Virus record (IMG/VR): IMGVR_UViG_3300035181_001055
Location: 62,001 to 126,000 of that record
Direction: 5' to 3' (one strand)
Source: a virus
DNA: 64,000 bases
The notes under the pieces are model-generated. The model was not told the DNA's origin. It saw only the letters and a program-made list of their open reading frames with translations, and searched no databases. Positions 26,685-35,173 of this stretch are shown in pieces (within the stretch, counting starts at the first letter, position 1; the number at the start of each line of letters is the position of its first letter). The position numbers were made by a program, and so were the translations under genes.

Positions 26685-27604
26685 TGGAACATAAAGATAT
26701 GAACGAAATTGCTGCTCGTTCTTTGGGTAGCAGCAACTCTTATGCCATCTACACCGATAAATTTGATTCCAGTCTTTTGAATCCTATGCCAAGAGTTTTG
26801 GCTCGTCAAGGCTGGGGGATTTCGGGGAAAGAATTTGTTGGTGTAGATGTGTGGCACTGCCACGAAGCGACATTTCTTTTGAATAATGGGTGTCCTGTTG
26901 CGGGGACACTCAAATTCGTATATGATGCTGATACTGAGTTCATGGTTGAAAGTAAGAGTGCTAAACTCTATTTGAATTCATTTGATATGTGCAAAATGGG
27001 CGCTACTATGGCAGAAGCAATTGCTAATTATGAGTCCCAGGTTTCAAGTGATCTTTCCAAGACAGTTGGTGGTCAAGTTAAAGCGAAATTTTTTAATAGC
27101 ATTGATTATTGCAATAGCGAAATTGCTGCTCCTTTTGACATATACTATGATGATTTGTTCAAATTGATTGGCGTTGAAAACATCGAAAAAATGGTTTTCG
27201 ATGATTACTATGCGAAAGAAAATCATATTAGTGTAGTTGATGGCGAGCAAACGCTCAAAGTATTCACTAACGTTTTGCGATCGCGCTGCCGCCATACGAA
27301 GCAAAAAGATACTGGAACGGCTTTCATCTTTCGTAGAAGCGATCTAACGTCTATTGAGCCTTCTAGTTTGCTTCGTCAGATTGTGAGTTTGCGAGAAGTG
27401 AATGAATTCCATGAATTTTGCGCTGAGAAAATCTTTGTCGAAATCATGAAAAAATCTCACGAAAATGATGATGTTATGGCGGCGCTGCTATATTCTCGTC
27501 GAGGCAGTTTGGATATCAATCCTATTCGCGCGACTAGATTTGATTTGATTCCTCATGAGCTCTATAGCGTAGATTGCTTGACTGATAAAACACAAGGCCA
27601 GTGA
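26684..27604 (+). CDS. queF: NADPH-dependent preQ0 reductase (QueF, type II)
   Basis: Reduces the nitrile of preQ0 to the aminomethyl of preQ1. About 306 residues, the size of the two-module E. coli-type enzyme (282). Clear family motifs: VESKSAKLYLNSFD (NADPH motif), the catalytic-cysteine segment RSRCRHTKQKDTG (Cys about residue 202, Asp 7 later), SLREVNEFHEFCAEKIF and YSRRGSLDINPIR. Because the NADPH motif is present, it should be a true reductase rather than the archaeal amidinotransferase-like form. ATG 26681 is an alternative start. Confidence 0.92.
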   Translation: MEHKDMNEIAARSLGSSNSYAIYTDKFDSSLLNPMPRVLARQGWGISGKEFVGVDVWHCHEATFLLNNGCPVAGTLKFVYDADTEFMVESKSAKLYLNSFDMCKMGATMAEAIANYESQVSSDLSKTVGGQVKAKFFNSIDYCNSEIAAPFDIYYDDLFKLIGVENIEKMVFDDYYAKENHISVVDGEQTLKVFTNVLRSRCRHTKQKDTGTAFIFRRSDLTSIEPSSLLRQIVSLREVNEFHEFCAEKIFVEIMKKSHENDDVMAALLYSRRGSLDINPIRATRFDLIPHELYSVDCLTDKTQGQ

Positions 27605-27611
27605 GGATTCT

Positions 27612-28922
27612 ATGGAATTTAGGTATGTTTTTAGTGCGCCAGCGATGCTTCGTTTGATGCCTAGTACATGGGGAGAAGAGAATCCTGATGAATATGCTAA
27701 GTATGTTTGCATGGTTAAGGATGGAATTTTTCGTCTTAGAAAAGATGCTGAATCTAAAATTCCTGGGATGAAATTTGGAATCGATCTTCTTTTCAATGCT
27801 TATACTGAAAAAGAATTTGGCAAATGGCTCAGAAAAAATGATACTTTCGGGTTCGAGAATCTGTATGCTGATTCTGGCGGATTGCAAATTGTCACTGCTG
27901 GCAGAAAAGTTGACGATGCTCTGAAATCTGAAATCTATTCGATTCAGAGTCAAGCTGATTTTGCGATGTGTTTTGACGAAATTCCTGCTAGCACCGTAGG
28001 TGTTGCTGATTCTAAGAGTAATCGGTCTCAAACAGGGAATAAGTTGTATCACCCTACCCGCAAAAAAGAAACTGCAACTAAAACCGCTAATAATATTCGT
28101 GAGCAGATTGAAATTCTTGAAAAAATAGGAACTGAAACAAAGGTTCATTACATTATTCAAGGCAATACTCACCAAGATATGTATGAGTGGTTTGATGATG
28201 GCACGAAAGTTTTAACTGATTCGCATTTCGAAAGGGTTGGCGGTCTTGCTTTGGCAGATACGTGCATGGGTAACGGTCCTTTGGAGTCTATTGAGATGCT
28301 TGTTGCATATCATAGACTCCATAAAGAATTTGGACATGAAAAAGTCAAGAATCACATTCATTTGCTCGGATTGGGGAGTGTCAAACGACTATTGCCTGCT
28401 ATCTATTTGATGAAAAGCGAATTCTTGCCTAAAAAATTGACAATTAGTTTTGACAGCACTACATTTAGTATGAGCTATTTCATGGGTCGTTTTATTGACA
28501 GTCAAGGGAATAAAATTCAAGGAGACCCTCAAGAAATTCGTCGCATGTTTCATATGATATATCAATATTTCGGCGACATCTATCGAAAATATGTCCCTGA
28601 CCTAGATGAAGATCATTTCATCGATCATGTTTCAAAGGAAATTAGGAGTGTCGCCGACACTCTAAATAATGCTCGTCCCGATATTCAAGCTCTTGTGAGA
28701 GCAAATATTACGCTCACTGATTGCTGGCAAATTCTTGGATTTATTGAGCAAGTCAAGAAAATAATTGAAATTGCAAAGCATGACAATTCGCCTCTTGGGA
28801 TGCTCAAATATGTGAAAGATTTCGAAGATTATTTGCATTGGCAAAGAGAGTTCGGTCATTTTGTTCCTAGTAAGAGAATCAGACGCGAAAGCTGCGCTTG
28901 TCTTGACAATTTCTTCGTTTGA
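27612..28922 (+). CDS. dpdA: DNA 7-deazaguanine transglycosylase (DpdA, TGT-like)
   Basis: Exchanges guanine in DNA for a 7-deazaguanine base. It resembles tRNA-guanine transglycosylase in the YADSGGLQIVTAGR segment (catalytic-type Asp at about residue 87, compare DSGGFQ in TGT) and HLLGLGSVKRLLPAIYLM. The C-terminal SFDSTTFSMSYFMGRFID may carry the second aspartate. The usual TGT zinc motif is not apparent. At 436 residues it fits the phage DpdA family. Its neighbours provide preQ0/preQ1, so the substrate is likely DNA. Confidence 0.88.
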   Translation: MEFRYVFSAPAMLRLMPSTWGEENPDEYAKYVCMVKDGIFRLRKDAESKIPGMKFGIDLLFNAYTEKEFGKWLRKNDTFGFENLYADSGGLQIVTAGRKVDDALKSEIYSIQSQADFAMCFDEIPASTVGVADSKSNRSQTGNKLYHPTRKKETATKTANNIREQIEILEKIGTETKVHYIIQGNTHQDMYEWFDDGTKVLTDSHFERVGGLALADTCMGNGPLESIEMLVAYHRLHKEFGHEKVKNHIHLLGLGSVKRLLPAIYLMKSEFLPKKLTISFDSTTFSMSYFMGRFIDSQGNKIQGDPQEIRRMFHMIYQYFGDIYRKYVPDLDEDHFIDHVSKEIRSVADTLNNARPDIQALVRANITLTDCWQILGFIEQVKKIIEIAKHDNSPLGMLKYVKDFEDYLHWQREFGHFVPSKRIRRESCACLDNFFV

Positions 28923-28931
28923 TGCTAGAAT
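28903..28931 (+). promoter_or_regulatory. Promoter for queE-gp41
   Basis: TTGACA, 17 bp, TAGAAT, overlapping the dpdA stop codon and ending 27 bp before the queE start. Confidence 0.8.
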
Positions 28932-28958
28932 TTTGTTTCATCTATAGGAATAATCTCC

Positions 28959-29852
28959 ATGAAAATCAGAACAAGTGAGGTTTTTGCTAGTTTCCAAGGC
29001 GAAGGACTATATGCTGGTGTTCCTAGTCTTTGGATTCGTTTCTTCGGATGCAATCTAGAATGCAACGGATTCGGCCAAAAAGACCCGTGCAATCCAGAAA
29101 CATATGTTCTCCCATACAAAACTATTGATATCAGCGACATAAAGCGAATGGAAGACTTGCCTGTTTTCCAGTGCGGCTGTGACTCTAGTTACAGCTGGAG
29201 CGCTAAGTACAAGCATTTGGCTAAGGATTGGAATGAAACAGAATTAGTGGACGAGTTGCATAGGCTAGGCTCGGAGAGATTTGGGATGGTTGATGGTTGG
29301 TTCAATCAAAGAACAAAACAACCGATTCAGCTTTGTTTCACGGGCGGTGAGCCCATGTTGAATCAAAAAGCAGTCGTGGCAATTCTTGATGAAATACAGA
29401 AACGATATGGCGATTTTGGCCCTGATTTGGTGACTTTTGAAACAAATGCGACGCGCTATCTTACAGATGAATTGAGAGAGCGTTTAGAGTGCAGGGATTT
29501 CAAAGTCAATTTTGCTTGCTCGCCTAAGCTGTTCACTGTTAGCGGGGAAAAAGACGTTGTTAATTTTAACGTCATTGAAGATTACATGCACAATTCAGAT
29601 TCTGGTATTCTGAAATTCGTGGTGAATGGATCTGAAGAGTGCTGGGATGAGCTTAGTGGGTATGTAGAAGATCTTGTCGATCTTCTAGCTCAGTATCCGA
29701 ATTGGAGTTTGTGGGCGATGCCTGTTGGCGCAACGAAAGAACAGCAAGAGTCGCCTTCCGTTGCCGAGATTGCAAATGAGGCGATGCGTCGAGGGTTCAA
29801 TATTGCAACTCGCAATCACACTTATGTATATGGCAATGTGGTGGGTAGCTGA
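28959..29852 (+). CDS. queE: 7-carboxy-7-deazaguanine synthase (QueE)
   Basis: Radical SAM enzyme that contracts carboxy-tetrahydropterin to 7-carboxy-7-deazaguanine. N-terminal EVFASFQGEGLYAGVPSLWI, then FFGCNLEC with the first two cluster cysteines (about residues 30 and 34). Next comes an insertion of about 35 residues before CGCDSSYSW, which matches the usual CDTxYAW end of the cluster loop. The SAM-binding TGGEPML follows. At 297 residues it is longer than most QueE (about 220). Its stop shares one base with the gp41 start. No QueD gene is seen in the window. Confidence 0.93.
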   Translation: MKIRTSEVFASFQGEGLYAGVPSLWIRFFGCNLECNGFGQKDPCNPETYVLPYKTIDISDIKRMEDLPVFQCGCDSSYSWSAKYKHLAKDWNETELVDELHRLGSERFGMVDGWFNQRTKQPIQLCFTGGEPMLNQKAVVAILDEIQKRYGDFGPDLVTFETNATRYLTDELRERLECRDFKVNFACSPKLFTVSGEKDVVNFNVIEDYMHNSDSGILKFVVNGSEECWDELSGYVEDLVDLLAQYPNWSLWAMPVGATKEQQESPSVAEIANEAMRRGFNIATRNHTYVYGNVVGS

Positions 29853-31228
29853 TGGATGTTACTGATGAAAAATTGATTCTTAGTTCTTTAGTGGCTGATG
29901 ATGATTATGTTCGTCAGGTTTTGCCTTTTTTGCAAAGCGAGTATTTTCATGACAGGATAGAGCGATCCGTTTTTGAATCAATCAGATCTTACATCAATGA
30001 GTACAATGTTCTGCCTAATAAGACAACTCTCCTAGTCGATATTCGAGGCCATGAGAAGCTGAACGAAAAAGAAATCTCTGAAGCTGAAACTCTAATAAGA
30101 GAACTGTTTGACATTGATCGCCCGTCTGACCCGAAATGGCTTATTAAGAAGACGGAGGAGTTTTGCCAAGAGAAGGCTGTTTACAATGCTATAATGAAGG
30201 CGATTGCTATATATGACGGGTCAGAAAAAACTGTTACTCCTCATGCAATCCCCGACATGATCAAAGACGCGATAAGCATTAGCTTTGACAGTCATATTGG
30301 CATGGATATGTATGATGACGCTGGTGCTCGCCACGATTACTATACTCTTCCTAGCAGCAAAATTCCATTCGACATTGAAATTCTTAATGAGATTACAAAC
30401 GGCGGCGCTGGTAGAAAAACGCTGAATGTCATTGTTGCAGGCGTAAATGTCGGCAAAACCTTGTCCTTGGTACATCTAGCATGCGCGTATGCTCGAGCTG
30501 GTCTGAATGTTCTATATTTCACCATGGAAATGCGTGAAGAAGAAATTCTGCGTCGAATTGACGCAAATATGCTGAAAACACCTATCAATAAAATCGAAGA
30601 AATCGGACGAGATTCGTTCATCGATAAGGTGGAGAAGCTTAGGGCTAAGTCTTACGGGAAGATTAAGGTTAAGGAGTATCCGCCTGGGGCAGCACATGCT
30701 GGACACTTCAAACATATCATCGGTGAGTTGAAGATGAAGCAGAGGTTCGTCCCTGATGTGATAATGGTTGATTATATTGGGATTGCCGCTAGCTCTCGAA
30801 TGAAGATGGGGCAGCAGAATAGTTATTTCTATTTGAAGGCAGTTGCGGAAGAACTTAGAGCATTGGCTGTTGAAACCGATACGGTTCTTTGGACTGCTAT
30901 GCAGCTAACTAGAACGGGTATAACAAATACCGATGTTGAAATTACAGATGTCTCGGAATCTATGGGCATTCCTGCGACCGCTGATTTCATGCTGTCGGTA
31001 ACTAGAACAGAAGAACTCGACGGATTAGGACAGGTTCTTTTCAAGCAACTTAAGAATCGTTACGGGAATAAGACGAACAAATTGAGATTCGTTGTTGGCA
31101 TTGATTTAGATAAACAAACGCTATATGACGTGAATCAGAGTGAGCAAGATGATATTGTTGTGAGCCAACAAGTTTCTGTTGCTAATGTAGGCAGTCTTAA
31201 AGACAAGTTCAAGAGATTGAACGGATGA
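29852..31228 (+). CDS. 41: Replicative helicase (T4 gp41-like)
   Basis: DnaB-family hexameric helicase of the phage replisome, partner of primase gp61 and loader gp59. N-terminal helical domain, then the RecA-like core with Walker A VAGVNVGKTLS at about residue 195 and Walker B VIMVDYIGIA; the KQLKNRYGNKTNKLRFVVGI region carries the arginine finger area. Length is 458 residues (T4 475). It is translationally coupled to queE. Confidence 0.95.
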   Translation: MDVTDEKLILSSLVADDDYVRQVLPFLQSEYFHDRIERSVFESIRSYINEYNVLPNKTTLLVDIRGHEKLNEKEISEAETLIRELFDIDRPSDPKWLIKKTEEFCQEKAVYNAIMKAIAIYDGSEKTVTPHAIPDMIKDAISISFDSHIGMDMYDDAGARHDYYTLPSSKIPFDIEILNEITNGGAGRKTLNVIVAGVNVGKTLSLVHLACAYARAGLNVLYFTMEMREEEILRRIDANMLKTPINKIEEIGRDSFIDKVEKLRAKSYGKIKVKEYPPGAAHAGHFKHIIGELKMKQRFVPDVIMVDYIGIAASSRMKMGQQNSYFYLKAVAEELRALAVETDTVLWTAMQLTRTGITNTDVEITDVSESMGIPATADFMLSVTRTEELDGLGQVLFKQLKNRYGNKTNKLRFVVGIDLDKQTLYDVNQSEQDDIVVSQQVSVANVGSLKDKFKRLNG

Positions 31229-31232
31229 AGCT

Positions 31233-31240
31233 CATAAATA
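31233..31240 (+). promoter_or_regulatory. Late promoter variant (CATAAATA)
   Basis: One-base variant of the late core, 29 bp before the nucleotidyltransferase-like gene. It marks the change from early to late genes. Confidence 0.6.
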
Positions 31241-31268
31241 ATCATATTCATAACAAAAAAGAAAAGAT

Positions 31269-32375
31269 ATGCTGAAATTTAAGCAGTTTCTGCTTTTTGA
31301 GGGCGGTAATGTAGTTATTGACGACCAAGGAGCGGATAGAATTGATTTAAGCAAAATAAACAGAACAGAAATTGTCAAAACTTTGACTGATGGTCTGAAA
31401 GCGATAAATCGCGCATTTGAAAAGCAGAATGGGTTGCCTCTTTGGAGCGACGAAATTTTCAAATCAAATCAATTTCTGAGTGGCAGTGCGTTTCATTTCT
31501 TTGATCTGAAGAATATTAAAGACGATGAATTTGTAAAAGTTAAGCCTTCTGTCGGGGATATTGACACTCAAGTTGATGGAACGCTCGACACTCTTATTGT
31601 CAATTTCTTGAATTCAAGCAAAGGTAAGAGATTTGGGCCATTAACTCTTATTGGGTTCAAAACTAGTCATGGTCAGCGTATAACATTATGGCGTTTGGAT
31701 AAATTTGATATGAATGTTCAGATTGACTTGGAGTTAGTTGAATATAGCGCTGATGGTAAGCCGACTCCTTGGTCACAATTCAGTCATTCGAGCTCTTGGA
31801 AAGACCTTAAACAAGGTTTGAAGGGTGTGGCTCACAAGTATCTTATGCAAGCAATAAATGCTCGCAGTTTACATGATTTGGTTATAAAAGCCAGGACACA
31901 GAGAAGCAAAGATAAGATTACGAAGAGCTCTCAGATGACGTTTTCGGTTACGAATGGGCTTCGTCAGCGTCTCGAGCCAGTTCTCGATTCTAAAGGCAAT
32001 CATGTGACAGTTAATGGGTTGCCTGCTTATCGTGAGCTTAGCACATCTGAAAGTCAAGGCAACACGGACTTGAATTATATTTTCAAGACTTATTTCGGCG
32101 AAGACCCTAATGAAAAAGACATTGAAAAAATGAGCAGTTTCATTGGTCTTATTGGATTGATTGAGAAATATTTCAGCAAAGAAGAACAAAAAATGGTCGT
32201 CGATGGGTTCATGCATAAATTGTGGGGTCCAGGCGCTCAAGGATTGTATAGAGGAGATAAAGAGCGAGACTATAATGAGAAAATGGCCATGGCAAATTAT
32301 CTTTTGAATTCTCTTGGTGGGTCTATCGATACTTACCTCAAAATGATTGAAACTTACTACAAAACATACGAATGA
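31269..32375 (+). CDS. Nucleotidyltransferase-fold protein with capsid-targeting-like N-terminus
   Basis: A 368-residue protein with the polymerase-beta NTase pattern: FLSGSAFHFFD (GS motif), then VGDIDTQVD (two aspartates) and a third acidic strand in MNVQIDLELVEY. The natural substrate is not evident. The N-terminus, FKQFLLFEGG, resembles the T4 capsid-targeting sequence with a gp21-type cut site (LFE followed by G). A late promoter variant lies upstream. It overlaps the ligase-like gene by 4 bp, and that gene overlaps the NMNAT-like gene likewise, so the three form one unit. Confidence 0.7.
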   Translation: MLKFKQFLLFEGGNVVIDDQGADRIDLSKINRTEIVKTLTDGLKAINRAFEKQNGLPLWSDEIFKSNQFLSGSAFHFFDLKNIKDDEFVKVKPSVGDIDTQVDGTLDTLIVNFLNSSKGKRFGPLTLIGFKTSHGQRITLWRLDKFDMNVQIDLELVEYSADGKPTPWSQFSHSSSWKDLKQGLKGVAHKYLMQAINARSLHDLVIKARTQRSKDKITKSSQMTFSVTNGLRQRLEPVLDSKGNHVTVNGLPAYRELSTSESQGNTDLNYIFKTYFGEDPNEKDIEKMSSFIGLIGLIEKYFSKEEQKMVVDGFMHKLWGPGAQGLYRGDKERDYNEKMAMANYLLNSLGGSIDTYLKMIETYYKTYE

Positions 32376-33264
32376 TAATTAGTTTCAAAGAATTCATTGC
32401 AGAGAGTGTTGCTACCACTACTCGTCAAGGTATCACTCATCTTCAGGACATGAAGCCTGAAGAATTTGTTTCGTGGATCAAAAGTGTAAAAGCTGCAGGC
32501 GGAGTTCTATCTAACTATAAAACGGTTATGAAGATAGATGGCCTAGGAGCTCGCTTTGGGCGTGATTCAAGCGGAAAGATATTCTTTGAGGGTAGCAGAA
32601 CTGGTCCAATTTTTGACAGCGGAGCTTTTAGCGCACATGCCATAGCTAAAGGTGCCTCGGATGAAATTGTGCTTAGGGCTAAGCATTATGACGATATGCT
32701 CGAACTTTTCAAAACTGCTGATTTCATGAAAGCGGTGCCTAATGATACGAAGGTTGTTTGCGAAATCTTTTACAATCCAATGGCAAAAGAAGAAGAGGAT
32801 GGCATTACCTTCGTCACCGTCAAGTATGACAAGACTAAATTGGGTAGTTTAATGAGTATCATGCCCTATACTGTTCTTCAGGCTAGTACTGGTTTAGAAC
32901 ACCCTGATAAGAAAAAAATTCTCGATGATTTATACAAGAAAAGCAACGAGAAAATTAAAATCATTGATCCTAATCTGAAGATGGGGTCAATTGATATTTC
33001 TGGTATAATAAACACCGTTGCTACTATTGAAGATGGCGCTCTTGAAATACTAAAAAGTAGAAAAGCTATTGATAGAGATGCAAAGCAAAATATTTTAGAT
33101 ATCATTCAAAAAGCAAAAAATGATTTAGCTTCTTATTTGCTTGCACATCCAGGCATTGAAGATAAATTCAAGTTAGGTCAAAATATTGAAGGCATTGTTA
33201 TACACGTAAATGATAAGCCGTTCAAAATAACGACCGACGAATTCAAAGCTAGTAAGAGGAAATC

Positions 33265-33268
<4 letters not shown>
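32372..33268 (+). CDS. RNA/DNA ligase-like nucleotidyltransferase
   Basis: A 298-residue protein with the covalent nucleotidyltransferase motif I, VMKIDGLGARFGRD (lysine in K-x-D-G). A motif III-like FFEGSRTGPIF, then VVCEIFYNP and the motif IV/V-like EGIVIHVNDKPFKITTDEFK follow. This order is that of RNA and DNA ligases or capping enzymes. Its N-terminus, ISFKEFIAESVATTT, closely matches the T4 internal-protein capsid-targeting sequence (KTYQEFIAEA), with IAE followed by S as a cut site. T4 gp30 and Rnl1/Rnl2 are different in layout. Confidence 0.7.
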
Positions 33269-34182
<914 letters not shown>

Positions 34183-34226
34183 TTGGCTTGGTTTTCTTAT
34201 TGTAAATTGATTGAGGATTAGATTTT

Positions 34227-34997
34227 ATGGCTCTTCCTGCGGTTAAATATCCAACATTTGAATTGACTGTTCCTAGTACGAAAAAGGTTATTAAATACCG
34301 ACCTTTTCTGGTGAAGGAGCATAAGCTCCTTCTACAAGCACTTGAGCTAAAAGATACTGCAAATTTTATCAATACTATCTACCAGATTATTGACGCTTGC
34401 ACCTTCGGGAAATTGGATGTAGAAAATTTGGCAATGTATGATGTTGACTACATCTTTTTAATGCTTCGTGCTAGAAGCATTGGAGAAATGGTTCCTGTTG
34501 AGTACAAGTGTATGAATGAGGTCAGGAAAGTATCAGAGGATGGAAATGCTTCATTTATGGAGCCATGTGGGACGAAGATTCGCCTCAATTTGGATTTGAA
34601 TAAAGTCAAAGTTAATATTCCAGATGGTTATGATGAAAAACGAGTTGTTATGATTGACTCTGATATCGGTATTAAATTGAGATCGCCTACGTTTTCGAAG
34701 TTCAGAGAGCTGAGTGAAATCGAAAATGTTGATGGACTTTTTAATGTCACTGAAGTTCTCATATATAGTTGCACTGAATGCGTTTTCGAAAAAGATAAAA
34801 TTTTTGTTCCTGGCAAGGATTTTACTCAACAAGATTTGTCGGAATTCATTGAAGGTGTTCCAGGCGCAGCTATCGAGCAAATTAATGATTTCTTTGAGAG
34901 ATTGCCTTATGTGTCACTCGATTTGAATATTCGCTGTCCTAAATGTGGTTCAGAAGATAGAATAGAATTGAAGGGGTTGGAAGATTTTTTCGCGTAA
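34227..34997 (+). CDS. 26: Baseplate hub subunit (T4 gp26-like)
   Basis: A 256-residue baseplate hub assembly protein. It begins ALPAVKYPTFELTVPSTKK, then IKYRPFLVKEHKLLLQALEL, characteristic of the gp26 family. C-terminal IRCPKCGSEDRIELKGLEDFF carries a CxxC; another cysteine pair lies mid-protein. It follows the late cargo genes and is coupled by TAATG to a small downstream gene, as hub genes are in other T4-like phages. Confidence 0.88.
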   Translation: MALPAVKYPTFELTVPSTKKVIKYRPFLVKEHKLLLQALELKDTANFINTIYQIIDACTFGKLDVENLAMYDVDYIFLMLRARSIGEMVPVEYKCMNEVRKVSEDGNASFMEPCGTKIRLNLDLNKVKVNIPDGYDEKRVVMIDSDIGIKLRSPTFSKFRELSEIENVDGLFNVTEVLIYSCTECVFEKDKIFVPGKDFTQQDLSEFIEGVPGAAIEQINDFFERLPYVSLDLNIRCPKCGSEDRIELKGLEDFFA

Positions 34998-35173
34998 TGG
35001 TTGGTAATGGCGAGCTGTTGGATCTCATGAAAAGCAATTTTCTTTTGATGAATGAGCATCACTTCAGCTTGTCAGAGATTGAGGATATGGTTCCTTATGA
35101 ACGAGAAATTTACATTATGTTGCTTCTAGATCATCTCGAACGCAAGAAGAAGAATTTACAGCAAGGTCAATAA
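34997..35173 (+). CDS. Small hub/tape-measure-associated protein
   Basis: A 58-residue protein too short for most ORF cut-offs. Its start shares one base with the gp26 stop and its stop abuts the next ATG. It contains FSLSEIEDMVPYEREIYIML, then LLDHLERKKK, a pattern seen in short proteins between gp26 and the tape-measure region of T4-like phages. It is probably an assembly chaperone (gp51-like position). Confidence 0.7.
   Translation: MVGNGELLDLMKSNFLLMNEHHFSLSEIEDMVPYEREIYIMLLLDHLERKKKNLQQGQ

Noticed and set aside
27534-28175. 213-residue antisense ORF opposite dpdA
   Set aside because: Coding evidence on the forward strand is clear; the antisense frame is serine/isoleucine-rich noise.
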